Shown here: positions 1 through 5,706 of the stretch, one piece after another | How positions within the stretch are numbered: the first letter of the stretch is position 1 | Layout: every line of letters begins with the position of its first letter | Source of the DNA: Leptofilum sp965368765 | GTDB lineage: Bacteria > Chloroflexota > Anaerolineae > Promineifilales > Promineifilaceae | Assembly: GCA_965368765.1 (NCBI GenBank) | Contig: CBDUOF010000253.1 | Span: 1-8,130 of the forward strand | Reading direction: 5' to 3' | Length of the DNA stretch: 8,130 nt | The notes under the pieces: generated by a model | Databases searched by the model: none | What the model was told of the DNA's origin: nothing | Seen by the model: the letters and a program-made list of their open reading frames with translations, nothing else | Position numbers and translations under genes: made by a program

Positions 1-240
1 ATCGGGCAGATCGCTGCCATAATAAAATCCCAGGTTGATGCGCTTTTTGAAAACGGCAATGTAGCAAAACTGTTCAGACATTTTCTTGGGCCCCACACCA
101 TAGCCGATGATGCGCTGTGTCGGCCAGGCCACTTCCACTATATTTGGCATCACCCCTAGCAATAAGGCCTTGGCTTGCCGTGCCAGGGCGGCTACTTCTG
201 GGGTGGCTGTTGCCAGAATTTCTTCAAATCCATTGTTCAT
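1..240 (-). CDS. DUF1801-family protein, 3' end cut by window edge
   Basis: The N-terminal 80 residues are visible, starting MNNGFEEILA; the rest lies beyond the left edge. The stretch at residues 45-80 (GYGVGPKKMSEQFCYIAVF, then NLGFYYGSDLPD) matches my memory of DUF1801 proteins, small single-domain proteins of about 110-140 residues with a YdhG/frataxin-like fold. Their biochemical role is not established. No signal peptide or membrane segment is visible, so it is probably cytoplasmic. The ATG at 240 is supported by an AGGAG Shine-Dalgarno about 6 nt upstream. It begins 29 nt after the Nudix gene on the same strand, so it is probably the last gene seen of that small operon. Family assignment is from recalled pattern, not a search; function is unknown. 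Confidence 0.8.
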   Translation of the reverse strand, partial: MNNGFEEILATATPEVAALARQAKALLLGVMPNIVEVAWPTQRIIGYGVGPKKMSEQFCYIAVFKKRINLGFYYGSDLPD

Positions 241-269
241 CTTTATCTCCTGTGAAGGGTAACAATCTG

Positions 270-767
270 TCACTCTCCGGATTCGCTTAAATCAAACGGC
301 CGTTCCAAAAAGTAATCTCGCAGGGCATCGGGCCACAGCACGCGCATGCGTTCCGCCCGCGAGACAACCGGCAATAACCAGTGGTTAGTCGGCAAAAAAG
401 ATCTGATTTCAGCGGCAGAAAACCAATGATGGGCATCATGTTCCAGACTCATGCGGAAGGCGTTGGCGCTAGGGATGGTGCAGGCATAGGCGATGCCCAG
501 CAGTTCTGTTTCTGGAGCAGTTGGCCCACGATAAAAGTGCGTCGTGCCGAGGATAAATTCAATTTGTGGCCGTACGCCTATCTCTTCCCACACTTCGCGA
601 TACAGCGCTTCTTCAAAGCTTTCTCCCTGATCGACACGTCCGGTAACGCACTCCCAACTCCCTGCGCCGACGTCTTTGCTGCTGGCGCGCTGCAGTAGCA
701 GGTAACGGCCGTTTTCCAACTCTCGCACCAGGGCCAAAATGCCGCCAAGAAATCGTCCGACACTCAT
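270..767 (-). CDS. Nudix hydrolase
   Basis: A 165-residue single-domain Nudix pyrophosphohydrolase. Such enzymes cleave nucleoside diphosphates linked to another moiety, in the cytoplasm, using Mg2+. A complete Nudix box (G-x5-E-x7-REUxEExGU) is seen at residues 43-65: G43, E49, R57, E58, E61, E62, G64. It follows a beta-rich stretch containing RYLLLQRASS and SWECVTG. The substrate cannot be told; the SWEcvtGrvdqGE form occurs in several (d)NTP- and pterin-triphosphate-directed clades. I chose the ATG at 767 because it overlaps the methyltransferase stop codon (ATGA), a typical translational-coupling arrangement. An upstream in-frame ATG at 809 would lie inside the methyltransferase and adds 14 residues unlike the family. 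One ACGGCCGT palindrome lies near each end of the gene (296-303 and 705-712). Confidence 0.93.
   Translation of the reverse strand: MSVGRFLGGILALVRELENGRYLLLQRASSKDVGAGSWECVTGRVDQGESFEEALYREVWEEIGVRPQIEFILGTTHFYRGPTAPETELLGIAYACTIPSANAFRMSLEHDAHHWFSAAEIRSFLPTNHWLLPVVSRAERMRVLWPDALRDYFLERPFDLSESGE
296..303. repeat. Iterated palindrome ACGGCCGT, copy 1
   Basis: Full 10-bp form AACGGCCGTT at 295-304, near the end of the Nudix gene, read as Arg-Pro-Phe. This is the only copy in that codon phase. Confidence 0.9.
705..712. repeat. Iterated palindrome ACGGCCGT, copy 2
   Basis: Full 10-bp form at 704-713, near the start of the Nudix gene, read as Asn-Gly-Arg. Confidence 0.9.
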
Positions 768-1489
768 CGCTTGACCCCACTGTAAATGACGTGCCCGGCC
801 TGTGCCCAATGCAGATCAACGGCCGTAAAACCCGCCTGCTCCAGCCACTTAAGCTGATCCAGCAGGCTGCTCGGCTTATCTATGGCCTTTTCTGGATCTT
901 CCGGGTAGCGGTACATGTTCCACTTTAATTTTTGAAATTGGTTAAACGCTGCGTCATTGCCGTCTATCCGCCGGCTACGCCGCCGCACCGCCTCATCCCA
1001 CGCCTGCGCAGCCACGGCCGTTCCCAGGGGTTGCGTCGGCGCGATGAGATCCGCAATGACAAGCACGCCGCCAGGACGCAGCATCTGGTATAAATCCAAA
1101 AACAGCCTCAGCTTCTCTGGCCCGTCCAGATGGTGGATGGTCAAGGAACTGACGACGGCATGGAACTGCAACTCCCGCGACCGCCAGGCCGACGACGTCA
1201 AATCAAACTGACGCGGCACAAAACGATTGCCGAAGCTCGCCAGCCGTATCTTCGCCTGCTCAAGCATGGCGGGCGACAGATCGTAGCCATGAAGCGTCGC
1301 AGTGGGAAAACGCTGCAGCACCGTCTCTGAGAGCAGCCCTTCACCACAGCTCAACTCCAAAATTGGCGCTGGCCCAGCGAGTGGCGGAATCAGATCCGTA
1401 ATGGTTTGCAGCTGATACTCGCGCTGTGGCACAAAGTAACGGCCGTAATCAATAAACGCCTGTGAATCTGATTCTTGCCAGGTGGACAT
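764..1489 (-). CDS. Class I SAM-dependent methyltransferase
   Basis: A 241-residue Rossmann-fold methyltransferase. SAM-binding motif I is ILELSCGEG (residues 43-51), followed by the acidic-loop region GYDLSPAMLEQA (68-79), a motif around VVSSLTIHHL (112-121) and the post-motif LRPGGVLVIADL (137-148). The C-terminal LDQLKWLEQAGFTAVDL and the final beta-hairpin are as in UbiE/Methyltransf_11/25-type enzymes. The methyl acceptor cannot be inferred; small-molecule targets are usual for this type. Start 1489 is preferred over 1531 because GGAGG lies 9 nt upstream and the extra 14 residues of the longer form look non-conserved. The gene overlaps the Nudix start by ATGA, so the two are very likely co-transcribed and co-translated. 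It follows the MFS gene by 79 nt. Confidence 0.93.
   Translation of the reverse strand: MSTWQESDSQAFIDYGRYFVPQREYQLQTITDLIPPLAGPAPILELSCGEGLLSETVLQRFPTATLHGYDLSPAMLEQAKIRLASFGNRFVPRQFDLTSSAWRSRELQFHAVVSSLTIHHLDGPEKLRLFLDLYQMLRPGGVLVIADLIAPTQPLGTAVAAQAWDEAVRRRSRRIDGNDAAFNQFQKLKWNMYRYPEDPEKAIDKPSSLLDQLKWLEQAGFTAVDLHWAQAGHVIYSGVKR
819..826. repeat. Iterated palindrome ACGGCCGT, copy 3
   Basis: In the methyltransferase gene, read as Thr-Ala-Val. Confidence 0.9.
1014..1021. repeat. Iterated palindrome ACGGCCGT, copy 4
   Basis: In the methyltransferase gene, read as Thr-Ala-Val. Confidence 0.9.
1439..1446. repeat. Iterated palindrome ACGGCCGT, copy 5
   Basis: In the methyltransferase gene, read as Tyr-Gly-Arg. 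Confidence 0.9.
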
Positions 1490-1537
1490 TATCAAAACCC
1501 TCCAAAATTGGACTGACTTGGTGTGCCTCATCGAGAA

Positions 1538-1565
1538 ACGTAATTGCTCAATAACCCAATTACGT
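1538..1565. other. Inverted repeat between MFS and methyltransferase genes
   Basis: Nine-base arms ACGTAATTG and CAATTACGT are separated by a 10-nt loop (1547-1556), starting 4 nt after the MFS stop codon. As RNA it could form an A/U-rich hairpin, but no U-tract follows on the leftward strand, so a classical intrinsic terminator is unlikely. It could instead be a partial attenuator or a dimeric operator for the methyltransferase-Nudix-DUF1801 genes. No convincing -35/-10 pair was found in this gap. Confidence 0.45.
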
Positions 1566-1568
1566 GAC

Positions 1569-2738
1569 TTAGGTCGTTAATTTCGTTGCTTTGGCCACAA
1601 GATGGCGCTCGGCTTGCCAAATCAGCAGTCCAAAAACTATAACAGCTATTAACAGCGTGACGAAAATGGTAAACATTGTGATCATAGGGCCAATTCGTTC
1701 AAACAGTTGGCCAATGAGCCACGGCACCGACATGCTGCCGAGGGCCGCCCCTACAAAGAAGTAGCTGGTCATTTTGCCACTTAGCGACAATGTTTGCTCA
1801 GCCAATGATATCGTGGTGGGGAAGATAACCGACATCGACAGACCCAGCCCAATGGTGCCAACCCACAGCGCCGCGCTATTATTTTGCCAAATGAGCAACA
1901 CCGCTAAACTAAACAGACACCCAGCCAGGGCGCCACTGAGCAGGTTTTTGGGGGCCAGCCTGGCTGTCAGCGGAATAGAAATGAGGCGTCCCACGGTAAG
2001 TGCCCCCCAAAAGAAAGAGGTCAGGTAAGCCGCAGCGGTCGCGTTGCTTAGATTAAGGGTTGTGGCGTAAGTGAAGATCCAGCCACCGTAGGCCACTTCT
2101 GCCCCAACATAAAGGAAGAGAAAAGCCGCAACCAGACCAATCAGTACCCAACTGCCCTGGCTGTCCGCAACGCCCGAATCCCTGTGACGGATTGGCGCGC
2201 TGGGGAAACGGACAAAAAAGAGACCCGCTGGCAATACAATGAGGGCCAGCACCCAGTAAGCCAACCGAATTTCTCCGTCGCTGACCAGCATTGTTTGGGC
2301 AATGATAATGGGGGCAATAAATGCACCCAGCCCAAAAAAGAAATGCAGGCTGTTCATGTACGGCCCGACCTTTTCGCCATAGCGCCAGACCAGCAGCGTA
2401 TTGCTGCCGACATCCACACCGGATTCAACAATGCCCGCGACAAACAGAACGGCCGTTAACAGCCAGAGCTGCTCCATAAATGGAATCAAGCCCAACGACA
2501 GTGACATCAACAACAGCATGGCGGCCAGCACCGGATGGCCCGGCAAGCGGTCATAAATGCGCCCTGCCAGCAGCGAGCCCAATAAAAAGCCAAAGGACCG
2601 GGTAGCAAACAAAAAACTGATGCCGCTCAGCTGCGTGCCGGTTTGTTCCGCCAGGCCAGGCAGGGTTGGCCCCAATGCCGCTGAGGTCATCCCCAGGGCA
2701 ATAAAAGCGAAGAAATAAGCCATGACCTTTTTATCCAT
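1569..2738 (-). CDS. MFS transporter, FHS (fucose/glucose symporter)-like
   Basis: A 389-residue inner-membrane carrier with about 12 hydrophobic segments and a central hydrophilic loop near residues 178-196. Features recalled from the FHS/NaGLT1-MFSD4 branch of the major facilitator superfamily are visible: ALGPTLPGLAEQTG (21-34), RSFGFLLGSLLAGRIYDR (47-64, a motif A-like loop), ESGVDVGSNTLLVW (105-118), NSLHFFFGLGAF (129-140), AEVAYGGW with E214 (213-220) and FWGALTVGRL (243-252). That branch moves sugars with H+ or Na+; the actual substrate here is not shown. The ATG at 2738 has CAGG about 9 nt upstream. A second ATG five codons in has poorer spacing. It lies first in the leftward cluster, divergent from the EamA permease. 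One AACGGCCGTT copy lies inside (2448-2457), encoding Leu-Thr-Ala-Val-Leu. Confidence 0.92.
   Translation of the reverse strand: MDKKVMAYFFAFIALGMTSAALGPTLPGLAEQTGTQLSGISFLFATRSFGFLLGSLLAGRIYDRLPGHPVLAAMLLLMSLSLGLIPFMEQLWLLTAVLFVAGIVESGVDVGSNTLLVWRYGEKVGPYMNSLHFFFGLGAFIAPIIIAQTMLVSDGEIRLAYWVLALIVLPAGLFFVRFPSAPIRHRDSGVADSQGSWVLIGLVAAFLFLYVGAEVAYGGWIFTYATTLNLSNATAAAYLTSFFWGALTVGRLISIPLTARLAPKNLLSGALAGCLFSLAVLLIWQNNSAALWVGTIGLGLSMSVIFPTTISLAEQTLSLSGKMTSYFFVGAALGSMSVPWLIGQLFERIGPMITMFTIFVTLLIAVIVFGLLIWQAERHLVAKATKLTT
2449..2456. repeat. Iterated palindrome ACGGCCGT, copy 6
   Basis: Full 10-bp form at 2448-2457 in the MFS gene, read as Thr-Ala-Val. Confidence 0.9.
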
Positions 2739-2744
2739 AAAATA

Positions 2745-2756
2745 ACCTGTTAGGTT
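2745..2756. other. Short inverted repeat in MFS leader
   Basis: Nearly abutting arms AACCT (2744-2748) and AGGTT (2752-2756) flank GTT, just upstream of and overlapping the MFS Shine-Dalgarno. It could be a small hairpin or a chance palindrome; arms of five bases are weak evidence. Confidence 0.2.
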
Positions 2757-2783
2757 CGTAACACACCCAGCTGCACCCCGTCA

Positions 2784-2811
2784 AAAATAGCCGGCTCCGG
2801 TACGTGATCAA
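2784..2811 (-). promoter_or_regulatory. Possible sigma70-type promoter for the MFS gene
   Basis: On the minus strand, TTGATC (2811-2806) and TATTTT (2789-2784) are 16 nt apart, each matching four of six consensus bases. Transcription would start about 40 nt upstream of the MFS ATG. A 12-bp AAACGGCCGTTT palindrome (2820-2831) lies 8 bp upstream of the -35 box. Confidence 0.35.
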
Positions 2812-2819
2812 TAAGCTAA

Positions 2820-2831
2820 AAACGGCCGTTT
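2820..2831. repeat. Iterated palindrome, copy 7, 12-bp form
   Basis: AAACGGCCGTTT, intergenic, between the divergent MFS and EamA genes and just upstream of the possible MFS promoter. Confidence 0.9.
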
Positions 2832-2904
2832 CTGCAGCCATTTCCGATAAATTGTAACAACAAATAGGCAAACTGGGTGAACAAGAAGCAGCTGCCCAAG
2901 TTCC

Positions 2905-2921
2905 GACTCCGTGAGTCTCAC
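2905..2921. other. Overlapping small inverted repeats in divergent region
   Basis: GACTC-CGT-GAGTC (2905-2917) overlaps GTGAG-T-CTCAC (2911-2921), about 50 bp upstream of the EamA -35 box in the 269-bp MFS/EamA intergenic region. An operator is possible but nothing else supports it. The rest of that region holds the two predicted promoters and one palindrome copy; I see no small gene there. Confidence 0.2.
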
Positions 2922-2969
2922 CGAATTTTAAAGCAACGTCAGTCCAGCTTTTGCAGTCCTCCCGGGCGT

Positions 2970-2998
2970 TTGCCATTCTACGGTGCGAATGTCATAAT
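2970..2998 (+). promoter_or_regulatory. Promoter of the EamA gene, extended -10
   Basis: TTGCCA (2970-2975) and CATAAT (2993-2998) are separated by exactly 17 nt, matching sigma70-type consensus at five of six positions each. A TGn extension (2990-2992) precedes the -10. Predicted transcription start is about 3004-3006, only 2-4 nt before the ATG at 3008. Confidence 0.65.
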
Positions 2999-3007
2999 CC
3001 GCCGCTT

Positions 3008-3952
3008 ATGCAATCTGAACAACCAGTCAATGCCGCTCAGTGGCACTGGCTCACGCTAGCGCTACTCTCTCAATTTGGCTGGGGTGCCTATCCCGTTTTA
3101 TTACGATATTTGCAAACGGTGAGCCACATTCCCAGCCTGTCGCTGCTGGCAGTAGGCAATCTCCTGGTGCTCACTTTGGTTGTGGCCGTTCGTTGGCGAC
3201 AGATTGCCTGGCATGACTTCCAGCTGCCGCTGCTGTGGCTGTTTGGTAGCCTGGTGGTGCTGCGCGGCATTACGAACCTGCTGGCCACCCGATATACGCT
3301 GGCCGTCTATGCTCAGCTCATTTATTTGATGACGCCATTTTTTGTGGCGCTGCTTAGCCGCCTGGTGCTGCGTGAACAGCTGCCGCGACACACGTTTAAG
3401 GCGCTTTCGCTTTGCCTGATTGGTGCACTGCTTATGATGGTGGGAAATTTAGGGGATGTAACCACGGGAACGGCCGTTCTGCACACGAATTGGACAGGGA
3501 TAGCGTTGGCTATCGCCAGCACGTTCTTTTTGGCCCTTTACATGCTCGTCACCAAACGAACCGTCAAATACAACGCCTCAGGCGACTCGCTGCTCATCGT
3601 TCACCTGACGTCTCTCTTTGTTTTTTCTGGCATCGGCAGCGCCATCTTGGGCGAAAATTGGCAGAAGTGGCAAAGCTTACAGCGGAGCGATTGGTTGGTA
3701 TTTGGCGTTTTTGCTTTTGGCGTACTGCTTGGCGCTAATCTCGTTCAGCTCCGCTCGATTCAACAGCTGGGGGCACCCCTTGTCAGCAGCTTGATGGCAT
3801 CCCGGCTCATCAGCACCCTCCTGTTTGCCGGATTCTTACTAAACGAGCGCCTCACTTCCGGCTGGCAGCTGATGGGAGCGGGCGTTGTCCTGGTTACCCT
3901 TACCTGGTATCTGCGTCAGCGCGAAAAAAGATCAACTGACATCCACTGGTAA
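3008..3952 (+). CDS. EamA-family (DMT) permease
   Basis: A 314-residue integral membrane protein with about ten hydrophobic helices, arranged as two EamA repeats (roughly residues 13-148 and 163-303), the usual drug/metabolite transporter architecture and length. Each repeat ends in the typical form: YAQLIYLMTPFFVALLSRLVLRE followed by GALLMM, and GAPLVSSLMASRLISTLLF with LLNERLT. Family members export amino acids, nucleotides, drugs or other metabolites; the substrate is unknown. I chose ATG 3008 rather than 2951: the upstream residues are polar and lie across the promoter, while the residues after 3008 lead straight into the first helix. No Shine-Dalgarno precedes it, which fits leaderless translation. 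Its 3' end overlaps the convergent sensor-kinase gene by 21 bp. Confidence 0.93.
   Translation: MQSEQPVNAAQWHWLTLALLSQFGWGAYPVLLRYLQTVSHIPSLSLLAVGNLLVLTLVVAVRWRQIAWHDFQLPLLWLFGSLVVLRGITNLLATRYTLAVYAQLIYLMTPFFVALLSRLVLREQLPRHTFKALSLCLIGALLMMVGNLGDVTTGTAVLHTNWTGIALAIASTFFLALYMLVTKRTVKYNASGDSLLIVHLTSLFVFSGIGSAILGENWQKWQSLQRSDWLVFGVFAFGVLLGANLVQLRSIQQLGAPLVSSLMASRLISTLLFAGFLLNERLTSGWQLMGAGVVLVTLTWYLRQREKRSTDIHW
3470..3477. repeat. Iterated palindrome ACGGCCGT, copy 8
   Basis: Full 10-bp form at 3469-3478 in the EamA gene, read as Thr-Ala-Val. It encodes the loop joining the two EamA repeats. Confidence 0.9.
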
Positions 3953-5512
3953 CCAAATGGTAAAGGCGGCACCCTTGCCTGGCTCACTCTGCAGCGTGAC
4001 ATGCCCATGATGGGCCTGGGCAATCTGTTGTGTAAGGCACAAGCCCAAGCCTGTGCCGCTGATATGCCCTTGCTCAGCCAACGTTCCGCGAAAAAATCGC
4101 TCAAAAATTCGGTCTTGCTCATCGTGTGAAACGCCAGGGCCGTCATCGCGCACGGTCACCGAAATCCATTGACGATTATTTTCAATTGGCGCAGCAGTAT
4201 CAATAGTAACTGTGCCACCCGCAGGTGTATAGGCAAGGGCATTATCCAGCAGTTCACCAATAGATTGCCGCAAGCGCACAGGATCTCCCTTAACGTGGGG
4301 AATCTGTCCATTCACCGTGCAGTGTAAGGATATCTTTCCCTTTCTAGCACGTTCCTGATGGGATTCTCCCATATGAACCACTAACTCTTTCATGTCGATA
4401 AAACGCTTTTCGAGGACATGGTCCGAACTATCAAGGCTAGCCAATTCTAGAATATCCTGGACTAAATGTTCCAATCGTTCAGCCTGTGACCCGAGAACTT
4501 CCAAATAGTGCCCAGCTTTGTTGGTGTCAAAGTTACCTTCCAGGAGCTGCGTGTAAAGCTTTATGTTTGTCAGCGGGGTGCGGAGCTGGTGGGAAACGTT
4601 TGTAATGAAGCTGTACTGGGCCTTGTCAAGGGCTTTAAAGTGGCTGATATCTTGGTGGCTGGTGACACAACCTGTGATACGGCCGTCTGCATCAAACATC
4701 GGCACAATGTTAAGAATAGAGGGATAGGTACGGCCGTCTTTACGCACCCCCTTTACCTCGCCCGACCAAATCTCCCCTTCTTGCCAGGCAGCTGCCTGCC
4801 GCTGAACATCCAACTCTGAAAAGTCAAACAGCAAATCGAAATGATTCGCTTGTGCCTCAACCAGACTGTATCCCGTCATAGTTACAAAGGCAGTGTTGAC
4901 ATAAATAATTCTTTTCTGGCTGTCTGCCATGGCAATGGCCTCAGTCGTAGAGCCAAGAACTGCCTCTAGCTTCTCTTTTTCAGACGCCAATTCGGCCGTC
5001 CGTTCCTGTACCTGAAGCTCCAGCGTCGAGTTAACCTGACGCAATGCCAACTCAACTTCTTTACGCCAGCGAATATCCCGCACAAAATTGATCAGCACGT
5101 CTTGGCCTTGCCACACGAGCAGGCGACTGCTTATTTCTACAGGAATCAGCTCCCCATTTTTATGCCGATACTGCCCCTCATAAAAAAAGGTGCCGCTGAT
5201 TGACGATTGCCAGGACGTTTCAGCATCGTTGGCGTCAAGCGGACGGGGCATTTCAATTTGATCAATCCGCAATTGGCAAAGTTCAGCACGATGATAGCCC
5301 AGACGGCGTGCCGCGTTGGGGTTGGCGTCCAGAATATTCATGTTATACGGGTCGATAATGAGAATGGATTCGCCAGAATGCTCAAACAAGACGTCGCCAT
5401 AGGTCGTTGGCGAAACTGGCTGAGGAATATTTGCTTCCAGTTCAGCGATGCGCTGACGCAAAATACCAATTTCTTGTTGAAGGCGCTCATTGGGTTGCGA
5501 TTTTTCTAGCAT
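3932..5512 (-). CDS. Soluble PAS-PAS sensor histidine kinase (HisKA)
   Basis: A 526-residue cytoplasmic sensor kinase without membrane helices. In order: a short coiled coil (about 6-28); PAS/PAC domain 1 (about 38-147, with YRHKNGELIPVEISSR); a linker coiled coil (150-185); PAS/PAC domain 2 (about 183-290, with IIYVNTAFVTMTGYS); HisKA with H308 in NVSHQLRTPLTNIKLY; and a HATPase with N-box ELLDNALAYTP (N424), DDGPGV (456-461), IFERFFRG (469-476) and GTGLGL (486-491). All catalytic boxes are present, so it should bind ATP and autophosphorylate. The residue after the phospho-His is Gln, not the commoner Glu. PAS cofactors and signal are unknown. Start 5512 fits AAAGAG at 8 nt; ATG 5518 is only 2 nt from it, and the longer frame to 5662 crosses the promoter. 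No response regulator is seen. Confidence 0.94.
   Translation of the reverse strand: MLEKSQPNERLQQEIGILRQRIAELEANIPQPVSPTTYGDVLFEHSGESILIIDPYNMNILDANPNAARRLGYHRAELCQLRIDQIEMPRPLDANDAETSWQSSISGTFFYEGQYRHKNGELIPVEISSRLLVWQGQDVLINFVRDIRWRKEVELALRQVNSTLELQVQERTAELASEKEKLEAVLGSTTEAIAMADSQKRIIYVNTAFVTMTGYSLVEAQANHFDLLFDFSELDVQRQAAAWQEGEIWSGEVKGVRKDGRTYPSILNIVPMFDADGRITGCVTSHQDISHFKALDKAQYSFITNVSHQLRTPLTNIKLYTQLLEGNFDTNKAGHYLEVLGSQAERLEHLVQDILELASLDSSDHVLEKRFIDMKELVVHMGESHQERARKGKISLHCTVNGQIPHVKGDPVRLRQSIGELLDNALAYTPAGGTVTIDTAAPIENNRQWISVTVRDDGPGVSHDEQDRIFERFFRGTLAEQGHISGTGLGLCLTQQIAQAHHGHVTLQSEPGKGAAFTIWLPVDVS
4679..4686. repeat. Iterated palindrome ACGGCCGT, copy 9
   Basis: In PAS domain 2 of the kinase, read as Asp-Gly-Arg. 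Confidence 0.9.
4730..4737. repeat. Iterated palindrome ACGGCCGT, copy 10
   Basis: In PAS domain 2 of the kinase, 43 bp from the previous copy, read as Asp-Gly-Arg. Confidence 0.9.
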
Positions 5513-5520
5513 ATTCATTT

Positions 5521-5526
5521 CTCTTT
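5521..5526 (-). promoter_or_regulatory. Shine-Dalgarno deciding the kinase start
   Basis: AAAGAG on the minus strand lies 8 nt from the ATG at 5512 but only 2 nt from the in-frame ATG at 5518, favouring initiation at 5512. Confidence 0.55.
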
Positions 5527-5599
5527 GTGTTAAGCAACTGTGACCGATTCGAAACGGGTGCTGCATCCGCCTGTCTGCTCTCATTCTCAAGTGGCAACA

Positions 5600-5628
5600 A
5601 TTAGACTGGGCGTTTTGGAATATGCCAA
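5600..5628 (-). promoter_or_regulatory. Promoter of the histidine kinase gene
   Basis: On the minus strand TTGGCA (5628-5623) and TCTAAT (5605-5600) are 17 nt apart, five of six consensus bases each. The start would be near 5593, giving a leader of about 80 nt. An AACGGCCGTT copy (5634-5643) ends 5 bp upstream of the -35 box. Confidence 0.6.
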
Positions 5629-5633
5629 CACAC

Positions 5634-5676
5634 AACGGCCGTTTCCAGAAATTAGTTTGCAAATGAAACGGCCGTT
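5634..5676. repeat. Paired palindromes able to form a 12-bp stem
   Basis: AACGGCCGTTTC (5634-5645) and GAAACGGCCGTT (5665-5676) are exact reverse complements with a 19-nt loop, between the stop of the pilin-like gene and the kinase promoter. A transcript leaving the pilin-like gene would carry a GC-rich 12-bp stem, but no U-tract follows. Termination is therefore possible but not of the classical intrinsic kind. Each arm also contains the iterated palindrome AACGGCCGTT. Confidence 0.6.
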
Positions 5677-5706
5677 CAACATTTGTGAATCCGTCCTAAC
5701 GATTGG

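Noticed and set aside
2744..2756. AACCT-GTT-AGGTT as a terminator or riboswitch element
   Set aside because: The arms are five bases only and it sits in front of the MFS start codon; there is no wider structure to support a riboswitch.
2739..3007. Short frames in the MFS/EamA intergenic region (for example 2877-3059 plus, 2731-2976 minus)
   Set aside because: No recognisable residues and no ribosome binding site, and they overlap promoters or start codons of the real genes.
4992..4999. TCGGCCGT, a near copy of the iterated palindrome (also ACGGCCGC at 6789-6796, TGGCCGTT at 3183-3190)
   Set aside because: One mismatch breaks the octamer; these were not counted, to keep the enrichment estimate strict.
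5513..5662. N-terminal extension of the kinase frame up to an ATG at 5662
   Set aside because: It has no Shine-Dalgarno, is rich in Cys/Arg/His unlike the rest, and runs across the predicted kinase promoter.
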